Assembly: GCF_033115175.1 (NCBI RefSeq)
Contig: NC_084827.1
Span: forward strand, 62,805,201 to 62,869,200
Direction: 5' to 3'
Length of the DNA stretch: 64,000 nt
Source: Lepus europaeus
Lineage: Eukaryota > Chordata > Mammalia > Lagomorpha > Leporidae
The notes below the pieces were generated by a model, which worked only from the letters and a program-made list of their open reading frames with translations, was not told where the DNA came from and made no database searches. Below, one piece after another: positions 1 to 11,960 of the stretch; the stretch's first letter is position 1, and every line of letters starts with the position of its first letter. Position numbers and translations under genes: made by a program.

Positions 1-204
1 GGCTGGTCCCCATGAGGTGCCCATGGGGGCTCAGCAGCGGCTCTGACGTCCCCTTGGTGAGAAACCCTCGCTGCTGGGGCAGGGGCTGGAAGGAAACAGA
101 TGCCCACCTTCCCGGATCTGTTTTTCATTCTGGTGCCATCATAAATTTCCTGGAGCGCGCGCCCCCTCCCCGCTGCACACACACCCCCCCTCCCCTGCCG
201 CTCT

Positions 205-505
205 GCAGTCCGGAATATCCGTCATGATAAGACGTTACTTAAAGCAGCGGTGACAAGTCCTAATCAGTCTTGTGAAATATAGACCTCTCCCCACGCCGCG
301 GGCAGGGCCGACATTAATACACATTTATGCAAAGCAAGAGCTGGAGCTGTCGGGGGCTAATCTTTACAAGTATGATAAATGATGTTTATTTTCAATGATG
401 GAACGCAACACCCCAGCTGACGGTAATTGTAATAAAAAGGACAGATCAACTTCTCTAAAGTGATTGAATTACCCGGCGATTGCATTAATGTCCACACTCT
501 ACTGT
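205..505. promoter_or_regulatory. Putative conserved non-coding element, homeobox/POU-like motifs
   Basis: Unique, AT-rich and repeat-free, with clustered homeodomain-type cores: ATTTATGCAAA near 323, GGTAATTGTAATAAAA near 421 and TTGCATTAATG near 480. This composition contrasts with the GC-rich flanks and is typical of vertebrate enhancers. Conservation was not tested. Confidence 0.4.
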
Positions 506-904
506 GTTACCAGTTTCTTCCAGGTTCTGAGGACACTGGGCAGGGCGAGTTCCCCTTCACACCCCTGCCTGCCCTTCACCTGGGCTCCTGGCACAGAGCG
601 GGGCTGCCTGCCAGCTGGGAGAGATGCTGTCCATCCAACTCCTCCAGCCCAGATCTTTCCTCATGCAGACGGAACCCAGGCTGGGCGAGCAGTGACATAC
701 TGGCCTGGACAGTCTGAAGTGGCCAGCAGTGGTGAATGGGAGGGAGGGAGAAAAGGAGGGAGGGAGGCGGGGCAGGGCATCCCTACCTGGGCCAGCCTGT
801 TGGAGCAGAAGCACCCTGCTCCAGTTCTCCCCATGGTGCTGAGGGGTGGGCTGCTGTCGTTTTTTTGGTTTTTTTGTTTGTTTGTTTGTTTTCTTTTTTG
901 CAAA

Positions 905-1000
905 GGCAAGATAGTGTAGGCTCAGAAAGGTTAAGTGGCTTGTCCAAGGTCACACAGCCCGTGTGTGTCCAAAATGAGCTGCACACCCGGAAGCAGTTCA
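905..1000 (+). mobile_element. MIR remnant
   Basis: Core GAAAGGTTAAGTGGCTTGTC followed by CAAGGTCACACAGCCCGT matches the MIR core. Confidence 0.65.
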
Positions 1001-1176
1001 CAGGCTGCTGTCCAAGTACCCGAGGGACCCCCAGCTCCCAGCTCCTTCTCAGGCTCTGACCAGGTGCTGCCAGCCCTGTAGTGGTCCCACAGTGGGAGAC
1101 TCGGGTGAGAGATGCAGGGTGCCATCTTCCAATCCAGCAGCCTGGGCACTGTGCCACAGAGAAAGTGCACAGTGCA

Positions 1177-1542
1177 TTGGCCGGCGCCGCGGCTCAATAG
1201 GCTAATCCTCTGCCTGCGGCGCCAGCACACTGGGTTCTAGTCCCGGTTGGGGCGCCGGCTTCTGTCCCGGTTGCCCCTCTTCCAGGCCAGCTCTCTGCTG
1301 TGGCCCAGGAGTGCAGTGGAGGATGGCCCAAATGCTTGGGCCCTGCACCCCAGGAGACCAGGAGAAGCTCCTGCCTTCGGATCAGCGCGGTGCACTGGCC
1401 ACAGCGCGCCAGCCGCGGTGGCCATTGGAGGGTGAACCAACGGCAAAGGAAGACCTTTCTCTCTGTCTCTCTCTCTCACTGTCCACTCTGCCTGTCAAAA
1501 AAAAAAAAAAAAAAAAAGAAAAGAAAAAGAAAAAGAAAGAAA
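1177..1542 (+). mobile_element. Young C-repeat SINE, full length
   Basis: Full-length young-family copy ending CTGCCTGTC plus an A-rich tail. It is flanked by a 16-bp perfect target duplication GAAAGTGCACAGTGCA at 1161-1176 and 1543-1558. Confidence 0.93.
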
Positions 1543-1794
1543 GAAAGTGCACAGTGCAGTAGCAGGGGGCCTGCACTGGACACTGTGTCTTGGCCTGGCA
1601 AGCTCCTTGTTGGCAACTAGGGGTAAGAGCAGCCCTCCCCTCACAGTCATCAGCAACAGGAGGTCCCATGGGGTCATTGCCCACACGCAGACATGGACCT
1701 GGAGACTGCGTGGCCCTCTGGGAATGGAGGATGAACTGACACCCGACTTGTTATCCCCACAGATACCAGCAGGACCTTTAAAAAGATTTATTTA

Positions 1795-2051
1795 GGAGCT
1801 GGTGCTGTGGAGTAGTGAGTTAAGCTGCCACCTGCAGTGCCAGCATCCCATATGGACACCGGTTCGAGACCCAGTTGCTCCATTTCCAATTCACCTCTCT
1901 GCTATGGCCTGGGAAAGCAGTAGAAGATGACCCAAATCTTTGGGCCCCTGCACCCATGTGGGAGACCCGGAAGAAGCTCCGGGCTCCTGGCTTCGGATTG
2001 GCGAAGCTCCAGCCGTTGCAGCCCTTTAGGGAGTGAACCAGTGGATAGAAG

Positions 2052-2091
<40 letters not shown>

Positions 2092-2119
2092 CTGCCTCTC
2101 TATAGCTCTGCCTTTCAAA
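1795..2119 (+). mobile_element. Old C-repeat SINE
   Basis: Copy from GGAGCTGGTGCTGTGG to the CT-rich tail (CT run 2058-2087). It meets the next copy tail to tail. Confidence 0.88.
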
Positions 2120-2407
2120 GGATTTAATATTTTATTTGATAGGCAGAGATAGAGAGAATATCTTCCATCTGCTGGCTCACTCCCCAGATGGCTGAAATAG
2201 CCAGGTCTGGCCCAGACTGAAACCAGGAGCCTGGAACTCCATCTAGATTCTGCCTGTGGGTGGCAGGGACCCAAGCACCTGGGCCATCTTCTGCTACTTT
2301 CCCAGGCCATTAGCAGAGAGCTGAATTGGAAGCAGACTGCTTGGGACTTATACTGGCATTGAGAGATAGGATGCTGGTGTCCAAGTGGCAGCACAACACT
2401 GGCCCCC
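2120..2407 (-). mobile_element. Old C-repeat SINE
   Basis: Reverse copy forming an inverted pair with the preceding one. Confidence 0.85.
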
Positions 2408-2502
2408 AGAGGGATCTTGGAACAAAGTAAACTGGCTCTGGTCACACATGTTCCTGAAGCTGAGAGCTCTGCAGTGGCTTCTGAGGGTTTCAGAATGAAG
2501 GC

Positions 2503-2848
2503 CAGGGGGCCGGCGGCTGTGGCATAGGCAGGTAAAGCCACCAGCTGCGATGCCGGCATCTCATGTGGGCACTGGTTTGGGTCCTGGCTACTCCACTTCC
2601 AATCTAGCTTCCTGCTAATGTGCCTGGGAAAGCAGTGGAAGATGGCCCAAGTCCCTGGACCCCTGCACCCACGTGGGAGACCTAGAAGAAGCTCCTGGCT
2701 TCTGGCTTTGGATCAGCCCAGCCCCAGCTCTTGTGGCCATTTGGGGAGTGAACTAGCGGTTGGAAGACCTTTCTCTATGTCTCTCCCACTCTCTGTCTGT
2801 AACTCTACCTCTCAAATAAAAAAAATAAATAAATCTTTAAAAAAAAAT
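2503..2848 (+). mobile_element. Old C-repeat SINE
   Basis: Full copy with AGAATGAAG repeated on both sides. Confidence 0.88.
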
Positions 2849-2885
2849 AGAATGAAGTCTAGCTCCCTAGCCCACACACATTTGT

Positions 2886-3220
2886 TTTGTTTTGCTCTAA
2901 GATTTATTTATTTATTTGAAAGGCAGAGCTACAGAGAGGAAGAGAGAGAGAGAGAGAGGTCTTCCATCCTCTGATTTACTCTCCAAATGGCCACAACAGC
3001 AGAGCCAGTCCAATCCGAAGCCAGGAGCCAGGAGCTTCTTCCAGGCCTCCCACATGGATGCAGGGGCCCAAGGACCTGGGGGGGCATCTTCTACTGCTTT
3101 CCCAGGCCACAGCAGAGAGCTGAATCAGAAGTGGAGCAGCCAGGATTTGAACCTGCACCCCATATGGGATGCCAGCACTGCAGGCAGTGGCTTTACCCAC
3201 TGTGCCACAGGGCCGGCCTC
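2886..3220 (-). mobile_element. Old C-repeat SINE
   Basis: Reverse copy with 17-bp duplication AGCCCACACACATTTGT at 2869-2885 and 3221-3237. Confidence 0.9.
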
Positions 3221-3546
3221 AGCCCACACACATTTGTCTCAGTGCACAGATATCTCAATGACAACGACTCCGCTAAGGATGTATCGACTTGGTGATGGTG
3301 TGAAAATGATACTTCCATATTTGAACTTGGGCTCTTTGCAGGGTTAGTGCTATGCAGCTGAACCTGTCTCCTCCAGATGCTGGGCAGCCCCCAGTCAGCC
3401 CCAAGGCCATGAGGGGAAGCAGCCCACACCTATGGTGCATGGTTTTCAATAAATTGCATGAGCTAATTATTACCAATATTATTACCAAATAGGCTTTGTA
3501 ACAAGTGAAATTCCCAACTGCAAGCTGACACGTGTGTTCTGAGCAC

Positions 3547-3882
3547 CTTTCTTTAAAAAAAATATATTTATGTTTGTTTGAAAGGCAGAGAGACACAGAG
3601 AAAGGGAGAGACACAGATCTTCCATTCACTGGTTTACTCCCCAAACGACTCGCAGCAGCCAGGTCTGAGCTAGGTAGAAACTAGGAGCCTGGATCTCCTT
3701 CCAGGTCTCCCATATGGGTGCAAGGGGCCCAGGCACTTGAGCCATCTTCTGCTGCTTTCCCAGGTGCATTAGCAGGAAGCTAGACTGGAAGTGGAACAGC
3801 TGGGACTTGAACCAGCACTCTGATCTGGGATGCCTGCATTGCAACTCCCTGGCTTACCTCGCTGCACCATAACCTTGGCCCC
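3547..3882 (-). mobile_element. Old C-repeat SINE
   Basis: Reverse copy with TCTGAGCAC on both sides. Confidence 0.87.
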
Positions 3883-4139
3883 TCTGAGCACGTTTAAGGC
3901 GGGCTAGGCTGCACACGGGTGTTCAGCTGATTAGATGTGTTCACTGCATTTTCCACTCACAGAGGGCTTTTCGAGATGTTACCATGTTGTGAATGGAGGA
4001 GCATCTGTATATGAAATTGTCTCTAAGCCGCCAAAATGACAGTTTCATGTGGTTCCACCAAAAAGTGGTTTCTCTTTCTCATGCCGGGTTCCCGGTGCTC
4101 TTTACCTGCTCATCGCCATAGCCCATTCTAGGTGCCGGA

Positions 4140-4225
4140 ACCAACCTCTGCAAGGGTAGGGGACTTGCCAAGGTCACACAGAGCTAGGTGGAGACACAGC
4201 CTTTATACCCAGAGCAGCGGCTCCA
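4140..4225 (+). mobile_element. MIR remnant
   Basis: GGGGACTTGCCAAGGTCAC followed by ACAGAGCTAGG. Confidence 0.55.
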
Positions 4226-4349
4226 AAGGATATTGGTCCCTGTGCCCCCTGCTACTGCCTTTGGCTAATGGGGCTTTGGGGGGAAAAGACAGAGCGTCCA
4301 CTCTGAACTAACAACTCTGGCCATGGAGGACATTTTCTTTCTTTTTCTT

Positions 4350-4620
4350 TTTTTAAAAGAATTGTTTATTTTATGTGAAAGGCAGAGTTACATAGACAGA
4401 GAAGGAGAGGCAGAGAGAGAGGTCTCCCATCCACTGGTTCACTCCCCAATTGGCTGCAATGGCTAGAGCTGAAGCCAGGAGCCAGGAGCTTCTTCCGGGT
4501 CTCCCACGAGGACGCAGGGGCCCAAGGACTTGTGCCATCTTGTACTGCTTTCCCAGGCCATAGCAGAGAGCTGGATTGGAAGTAGAGCAGCCGGGACTCG
4601 AACCAGCGGCCATATGGGAT
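4350..4620 (-). mobile_element. Old C-repeat SINE, 5' truncated
   Basis: Reverse copy that stops in the tRNA-like part at GGCCATATGGGAT. Confidence 0.83.
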
Positions 4621-5169
4621 GAGGCACTTTAAGTTCAAGTCACGGCTGTCTCAAGTGCTTTTCAGAAGAACCATCCAGGGTGCTGTCCTGGGTGTGGATT
4701 TGCAGATGCACCAAGTGGACCCCCAGGTGTGGGCTCTGCAGGTGTCTGAGGCTTGTGGACGGATGGAGAGGGCAGCGCGTGGGGTGAGCATGGGGGACTC
4801 CAGTCCTCGCTGTTGGTAGTGGTGGCTCTCAGACCTGAGTGTGTAGCAGAATCCCCTGGGGGTCTGGTTAGGAGACCCCTACAGTATATCCAGGCAACAG
4901 AAGAGCATTCAGCCACAAAAAGCTGATGCATGGAACAAGTGGATGCTCAGGGCAAGAAGTGGACAGGAGAAGCCACATCGCACGACCCTGTTTCCAGGAA
5001 ATGTACCCAAGGGGGCAAACTCAGGGATGGAAAGCAGGGTAGAGGTTGCCAGGGGTTGCACGGAGGGGGTGTCACAGGTGCAGGTCTTGTGAGCTGGAGA
5101 AACTTCTGGAACTACAGAGAGTGGTGTGGTTGTGAGCTCACCACATGTCACTGAACTGTACACTTTCTT

Positions 5170-5460
5170 GTTTTTTTTTAGCATAGTGACAGAGACAGGA
5201 GGAGAGAGAGAGAGAGAGATTTCCCATCCACTGGTTCACTCTAAAAATGGCCACAATATCCAGGGCTGGGACAGGCGGAAGCCAGGAGCCAGGAGCTCCA
5301 TCTGGATCTCCCATGTGGGTACAGGGGCCCAAGAACCCAGGCCATCCTCTGCTGCTTTTCCTAGGTGCATTAGCAAGGAGCTGGATTGGAAGCAGAACAG
5401 CTGGGACTCAAAACCAGCCCTCCAATATGGGTTAACCTGCTATGCCACAATGCTGGCCCC
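5170..5460 (-). mobile_element. Old C-repeat SINE
   Basis: Reverse copy with a diverged TGAAnTnTGCACTTT-type duplication on both sides. Confidence 0.85.
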
Positions 5461-5820
5461 TGAATTATGCACTTTAAATGGTTCATTTTATGTAATGTGA
5501 ATATCATCTCAATTTTTCTTGAATAGCAAAGTAAGAAAGCCACAACAACCCCACAGCTAGCTGGTTCCCAAGCACCCAGGCTGTGGTTCAGAGCTCACCT
5601 CTCGAACAAGCTTGCAGGTGCTAAGGCCTGTGTGGGGCCATACCTGAGGTGCCCCGGAAGCCCAGGCTGCAGCCATCTGGCAGCAGGAGGCTGCAGGGGG
5701 CCTGGTGACATAGAATTCACAAGGGAAGGGATTGCCCACGGCTTCATGGCAGTAACATTTGGCTGTGTTTATTCCCCATTCAAGTTCCTGGTTCGTGTTT
5801 GTGCCAGGTCCTTTCCTTGT

Positions 5821-6178
5821 TTTTTTTTTTTTTTGTTTGTTTGTTTGTTTTGTTTTGTTTATTTGTTTGTTTTTTGAGAGGTAGAGTTACAGACAGTGAG
5901 AGGGAGAGACAGAGAGAAAGGTCTTCCTTCTGTTGGTTCACTCCCCAGATGGCCGCAACAGCTGGAACCAAGCCTATCCGAAGCCAGGAGCCAGGTGCTT
6001 CTTCCTGGTATCCCATGCAGGTGCAGGGGCCCAAAGACTTGGGCCACCTTGTACTGCTTTCCCAGGCCATAGCAGAGATCTGAATTGGAAGAGGAGCAGC
6101 CAGGACTAGAACCAGTGCCCATATGGGATGCCAGCACTGCAGGCAGAGGATTAACCTACTGCGCCATGGCACTGGCCC
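5821..6178 (-). mobile_element. Old C-repeat SINE
   Basis: Reverse copy with a long T/GTTT tail and CTTTCCTTGTTTT-like duplications. Confidence 0.87.
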
Positions 6179-6738
6179 ACCTTCCTTGTTTTGAATATTG
6201 TTCATGTGTTAGCTAACACAGGGCTGCTCCTCATGTATATGTTCTGTTTCCAGTGCTGGACTGGGCTGTTCATCTCTCTCTCTCTCTCTCTCCCCTCCAT
6301 GATCGGAGGGAAGCGGGGATGGTATGGGGGAGAGGGGGACAGGTGCAAGGGCCAGGGAGTCTGGAGCCCCTGGACCCACCAATACCCTCATGCTTCCTTC
6401 CCACCTCTGACTGCAGTGCCTGTGAGATGACCACAGGCCCTGCCCTCTGCCCAGAAAACCCTCAGGCATCCCCCTCCCCGGGGGTGGGGTGGGGTGGGGG
6501 TGGGCATCCCAACACCATATTTTCTAGAACTTTCATGGCCTGGCTGCCCCACCCTGACCCAGTGTTGGCAGCACCACTGCCTCCATTTTACGTGCTGGAG
6601 CACTGGCCTCTAGCCCAACACCTGGCCTGGGTAAAGGCTCAGAAATGCCTGCAGGACCCTTGAATGTACATCCTGCTGTCTCCTTGGAAGGCAGGCGCTG
6701 TGCCCTGGAAGAATCATGAGAGTTTAAAAATGTTTTAA
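6179..6738. other. Intergenic, no gene seen
   Basis: Unique sequence with a CT run near 6273 and a G-quadruplex-type run. A weak MIR-like patch lies near 6560-6620. No coding frame is supported. Confidence 0.5.
6479..6505 (+). repeat. G-quadruplex-type run
   Basis: Five G runs of 3-5 separated by single T (GGGGGTGGGGTGGGGTGGGG and on). Confidence 0.85.
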
Positions 6739-7030
6739 GGGCAGGCGATTGGTGTAGCCATTAAGATGATGCATCAGATGTGTGTATCTCACATCAGGAT
6801 GCCTGGGGGCTTGCGTTCAAGTCCCCGCCCCCTCCATTCCCAATTCCAGCTCCCTGCTGAAAACGTACATGGCCCAAGAGGTTGGGTCCCTGCCATGTGG
6901 GAGTTCTAGACTGAGTTCTTAGCTCCTGGCTTTGGCCCTGGCCTGGCCCCAGCTGTTGCAGGCATTTGGGGAGTGAGCTGGTGGATGGAGGATCTCTCTC
7001 TCTCTTTCTAATAAACTGAATAAATTAAAT
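6739..7030 (+). mobile_element. Old C-repeat SINE, GGGCAGGCG variant
   Basis: A diverged subfamily starting GGGCAGGCGATTGGTG, flanked by AAATGTTTT-type repeats. Confidence 0.75.
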
Positions 7031-7785
7031 GTTTTTAGTTCTCCAAGTTCTTGCTGTGTGTGTGAGAGAGAGAGAGAGGGAGAGACTGGGCTGGAAATGA
7101 GACAGCCAGAACAAGCAGGCCCTGGAGCCAGGACCCCATAGGGGGAGAGACCTGGAGTACCTTGCATTCTAAGGGAAAGGCAGCCGTTTTCCCAGGGCTA
7201 ACCTGGCCCCTGGCCCCTGGCCCTGGCTGGGCTTTTGAGGACTTTATCATCTTCAAGCTCCTGGCTGCCTGCACCCAGCAGAGCACACCCTCGGCCGTCT
7301 CTCACCTCCCTCCATTTGGACAGGAAAAGGGAAGATTCCCACCCTTTCCCCTCTGTTGCTGGGCAGAGTTGGGACCCTGTTCCCCCAGCCCGGCCCTGCC
7401 CCACCAGCACCTTCCACCCCCAGTCAGGCCCTCAGGCGCCTCAGGTGTGGAAGACCACACAGTCGGAGCAATGCAGCAGAAGGTCCTGTCACTCTGCTGC
7501 CGTCGTTCTGGGCTTGGAAGGCTGCAGGATCCTCAGCCTCTGGCCATGGCGCTGAACTTGGGCTGTAGCCATGGCCATGGTGGTGCTGAGTCTTTGGCTG
7601 GGTAAAGGCCAGCTCCACCGAGTCTTTACCATCTAGCCTTGTGCCTGCTGAATCTAGGAATTTTATCCAAAGGGAAGATAAGAAGAAGAGGTTAAAATTC
7701 TGTGAATTTCTGGGATTCCTTCTGTAGGCATCCCACATACTTCAAAAAGTTCAGAGAAAAATCTGTAATTATGAAAGTTTATCTT

Positions 7786-8112
7786 GGGGCTGGCGCTGTG
7801 GCATAGTGGGCTAAGCCTCCTCCACCTGCGGCACTGGCATCCCATAAGGGCTCTGGTTCAAGTCCTGGCTACTCCACTTCCAATCCAGTTATCTGCTATG
7901 GCCTGGGAAAGCAGTAGAAGATGGCCCAAGGCCTTGGGCCCCTGCACCCGTGTAGGAGACCCGGAAGAAGCTCCTGATTCCTGGCTTCAGATCAGCCCAG
8001 CAACAGGTGTTGCGGCCATTTGGGGAGTGAATCGGCGGATGGAAGATCTTTGTCTCTCTGTCTCTCTGCCTCTGTAACTCTGCCTCTCAAATAAATAAAT
8101 TAAAATCTTACA
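7786..8112 (+). mobile_element. Old C-repeat SINE
   Basis: Copy starting GGGGCTGGCGCTGTGG and ending AAATAAATAAATTAAAATC. Confidence 0.88.
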
Positions 8113-8269
8113 AACAAAACGTTTACTTGGGCACATTTTGAAACCCACCCAGTTTTTCTTAGTACATGTGAACATAAACTGTTGGAAGGAACATATATAG
8201 CTAAACTTTTTTTTTTTTTTTTGGCATCCAAGCGAACTTATCTTCATTCCAGCTTCCAGGAACTTTTTA

Positions 8270-8560
8270 AAGTTCCCTAGTACCTTTATGTCTGCGACTG
8301 CGCCAGCTCTGGGCCGCGTCTCCCAACGCCCTTGAGCTCCCGGGAAGCACCAGCAGATGTTCATTAGCAGGCAGGGGGGGCGGCACGATTTGCCAGGGCC
8401 GCGTGCTCCGGATAAATGCTTGGGCGGCACCACGGGGCCCCCGCGGCCTTGGTTCCCAGCCAGTTTGGATGGAGCTGGAGCCACTGGGGGAGGTGGCAGG
8501 GAGGGAACAGAGCCCTGTAGCAACTGTTAATTCTTATTATGGCTTTTGATTAGGGCGCCC
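8270..8560. promoter_or_regulatory. Putative conserved non-coding element
   Basis: Unique sequence between SINE-rich stretches, containing TTCATTAGCAGG, CTGTTAATTCTTATTATGG and TTTTGATTAGGG, and leading into a short CpG-rich patch to about 8680. It has enhancer-like composition but no coding frame I can support. Confidence 0.35.
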
Positions 8561-9194
8561 GGCTGCCCCGACCATAAGGACGCGCGCCCGCCGCCTCCGC
8601 TGCGGTGTAGTTAGGGGGAAACGCTTGGATGAGGCTGGCGTGGGCGGGGACGGGAAGGGAGCCGTGGAGCCGCGGGTTGGTGCAGCCGGTGCATCGGCTG
8701 TGCTGTTCTTTGCAGGCAGCTTCTTGCCGCTGGGCTCTGGGGGCTGAGAGGCTACAATTTGTTAGGATTAGCAGGGCTGTGATGTGGGGAGGCCGCTCGG
8801 AATTGCCACCCTGATATTGAGCAGGGTGGGCGGTGCCATTCGCGGGGCTGCTACCCTGTAGCGCGCTGGAGGAACATGGCCTTGGCCTCTGGGACTCTCT
8901 TGGGGTGTCTTACCTGGAAGGCAGGTGGGACCCAGCATCCTCTATGAGGTCTGCGGTTACATTCTCTCTTCTCCATAAGGGGAGCCCTGGACCTCAGTCC
9001 AAACAGAGCACTACTCTGCCCAGACTAGAGAAAAGCTCTGTGTGCGCTACTGCCTCCTCCTACAGGAAGGCTTCCCTGAGAGCACGCACACACTAACAGC
9101 CATCCTCTCCTTCCTTCCTGGCTGTCGATGAGTACTGTTGCTCTTGGCATACTCTGGTACCATGTACTTGTCACATGCCAAGCTCTCGGGTTAA
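8561..9194. other. Intergenic unique sequence
   Basis: A short CpG-rich patch to about 8680, then unremarkable sequence without repeats or supportable exons. Confidence 0.5.
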
Positions 9195-9285
9195 ATGCCA
9201 GCACCCAGAGGGCAAGGACAGCATATCTTCATCATCTTAGTAGCCCCAAGGCCCAGCGAAGTCCATGGCATGCCCCGGATACTCA
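9195..9285 (+). mobile_element. L2 3' end remnant
   Basis: CAGAGGGCAAGGACAGCAT and TAGCCCCAAGGCCCAGC follow the L2 3' end pattern. Confidence 0.45.
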
Positions 9286-9825
9286 GGGGTTTGGTGGGTA
9301 GAGTTGATTTGAGTCTGGAAACACTTCCAATGCAGGCTGGGCAGGACCAGCTATGCAAAGACAGGTCACAAGCAACAGAGGCTGAGGAGCTGAGTCAAAG
9401 AAGAGAGTGAGGGTCAGGCAGGCTTGTTGCGTCAGCCACCCAACAACAGCCCGGGGACAGGTCAGGTGGCATCAGGGGCTGCTGCACGTACTGCCCACTA
9501 TGTGATCTCAGGATCTCTGTGATTTACCCCAACCAGGAAGGACAAAGTCCCGAAGTGGCGACAGAAGAAAAACCATCCCCAGGGCTTGCTCTAAGTCTGT
9601 TCGCTGCAGGCAGGCAAGGAGCACTTCTCAAGTCCACTCTCCCGGCTGGGCCTGGGTGGCACCAGCGAGTGACCACACTGGGCTGTGCCCCCAGCCAGCC
9701 AGGCCTAGCAGGTGCCTGAGTGAGGCAGGCTTCGGCTTCCTGAGCACCTCTGAGGATGGGGACATTACAACCTGCTTGAGATGTCAGAAGGAAGCCTGAT
9801 CATAGAGCAAGGTGCATATTTTGAG

Positions 9826-10096
9826 TGTATTTTATTATTTGAAAGGGGGGGGGGAGAGAAAGAGAGAGAGAGAGATCATCCATCTGCTAATCCACTTCCC
9901 AGATGCCAGCAACAGCTGGGACTGGGCCAGGCAGAAGGCAGCTGCTCAATCCAGGTCTCCCACCTGGGTGGCAGGGACCCAAGTCCTCGAGCTGACACCT
10001 GTTGCCATGCAGGGTGCACGTCAGTAGGAAGCTGGAATCACAAGTGGAGCCAGGACTGCAACCCAGGCACACTGATGCATGGCCAAATGTCCACCC
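9826..10096 (-). mobile_element. Old C-repeat SINE
   Basis: Reverse copy between diverged copies of TATTTTGAGTnnATTTTA. Confidence 0.83.
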
Positions 10097-10379
10097 CGTA
10101 TTTTGAGTACATTTTAAGCAAAGCATAAAATGTCCAAGAAATTTCACACTTGTGATTTCCATGCTCAGCCAGGGAGCTCAGACCATTTGCCCCTCTGTAT
10201 GGAATGGGTGGGAAGCTGCTCAGGGAAGAGGGGATTGGCCACTTTGGATGAAGGTGGGGATGAGGCTTCTACCAGGGGTGGGGAACGTGCAGACCAGGGG
10301 CTGTGTAAGGCCCATGAAATGCCTGGGTCTGGCCCCATCAAGGCCACGGCAGGCAGAACTTGAAATTCCATGCATCTAT

Positions 10380-10847
10380 CGGCCGCAGCGGCCATTGGAG
10401 GGTGAACCAACGGCAAAAAGGAAGAACTTCCTCTCTGTCTCTCTCTCACTATCCACTCTGCCTGTCAAAAAAAAAAAAAAAAAAAAAAAGCCGGTGCCGT
10501 GGCTTAACAGGCTAATCCTCCGCCTTGCGGCGCCAGTACACCGGGTTCTAGTCCCGGTTGGGGTGCTGGATTCTATCCCGGTTTCCCCTCTTCCAGGCCA
10601 GCTCTCTGCTATGGCCCGGGAGTGCAGTGGAGGATGGCCCAAGTCCTTGGGCCCTGTACACACATGGAAGACCAGGAGAAGCACCTGGCTCCTGGCTTTG
10701 GATCAGTGCGATGCACCGGCCGCAGCGGCCATTGGAGGGTGAACCAATGGCAAAAGGAAGACCTTTCTCTCTGTCTCTCTCTCTCACTATCCACTCTGCC
10801 TGTCAAAAAAAAAAAAAAAAAAAAAAAAAAGAAAAGAAAGAAAGAAA
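10380..10847 (+). mobile_element. Young C-repeat SINE dimer (truncated copy plus full copy)
   Basis: A 3' half copy (10380-10489, ending in A22) is followed directly by a full-length copy (10490-10847). A single 18-bp duplication, GAAATTCCATGCATCTAT, brackets the pair at 10362-10379 and 10848-10865. Confidence 0.92.
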
Positions 10848-11344
10848 GAAATTCCATGCATCTATAGCAGGTTCATTTTTAATTTGATCATTTTGTACAG
10901 CCCGTGAATTGAATGATGTTGTAAATATCCACATGGCTGAGAAAAGGGTCCCCAGCCCTGGTGGAGGGGATGCTGGACTGGGGGGCCAGCTGCCTGGATT
11001 GGGTCCCCCCAGTGCTCCTGCTTTGGGTCCTTGTGTGTTGAATGGGAGTTTGGCTTGTGTTCCCTGCTTCAAGGGCTCACTTCTGCACACCTGTGCTCGT
11101 GGGGATCCCCTGCTGGAGTTGAACTTGAGAGGTGGGGAGAGAGCGCGTGGTTATGGGGCGAGCAGCAGGGGAGAATCGGGGAGGTTTCCAGGAGGAGGCA
11201 GCACCTGGGCTGGGAGGGAGGTGCCGGGGCTCTGCAGGTGGCACTGGCAAGAAAGTCAGGCAGGCAGCCCGGGCTCCTGGGCAGACGCATGGTGCTGTGA
11301 GACTGAGCGCCTACTGAGCACCTGGCCGGGAGCAGAGCCAGGTC

Positions 11345-11371
11345 CTTCTTCTTCTTCTTCTTCTTCTTCTT
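11345..11371. repeat. (CTT)n microsatellite
   Basis: About nine CTT units directly before a SINE T-tail. Confidence 0.95.
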
Positions 11372-11706
11372 TTTTTTTTTTTTTTAAGATTTATTTATGT
11401 ATTTGAAAGTCTGAGTTAAACAGAGAGAAGGAGAGACAGAGAGAGAGGGGTCTTTTTCCACTGGTTCACTCCCCAGTTGGTCTCAAGTGCCAGAGCTGTG
11501 CCGATCTGAAGCCAGGAGCCAGGAGCTTCTTACCAGTCTCCCACATGGGTACAGGGGCCCAAAGATTTGGGTCATCTTCTACTGCTTTCCCCGGCCATAG
11601 CAGAGAGCTTGATTGGAAATGGAGCAGCCAGGTCTTGAACCGGTGCCCATATGGGATGCCGACACTGCAGGCGGCAGCTTTATCTGCTACACCACAGTGC
11701 TGGCCC
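11372..11706 (-). mobile_element. Old C-repeat SINE
   Basis: Reverse copy behind a (CTT)n run, with CCAGGTCCTTCT on both sides. Confidence 0.88.
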
Positions 11707-11798
11707 CAGAACCAGGTCCTTCTGATCTCTGTGGGGCTGCATAAGGCATTCTCTGTGGGCTGGAGCCTTCTGGGGGTTCCCCAGACCACCCTCAGCCT

Positions 11799-11960
11799 CA
11801 TGCTGTGGCCCAAGCTGAAGCCAGGAGCTGGGACCTCAATCCAGGTGTCCCCCATGGGTCTTGAGCCACAGTTTGCTGCCACCTGGGGTATACATAAGCA
11901 GGAAGACAGATCAGGAACAGAGCCTGGAGTCCAGCACTGTGATGCTTAACCAGGATGCTA
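11799..11960 (-). mobile_element. C-repeat SINE fragment
   Basis: Middle and 5' portion of a diverged reverse copy, ending GTGATGCTTAACCAGGATGC. Confidence 0.6.
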
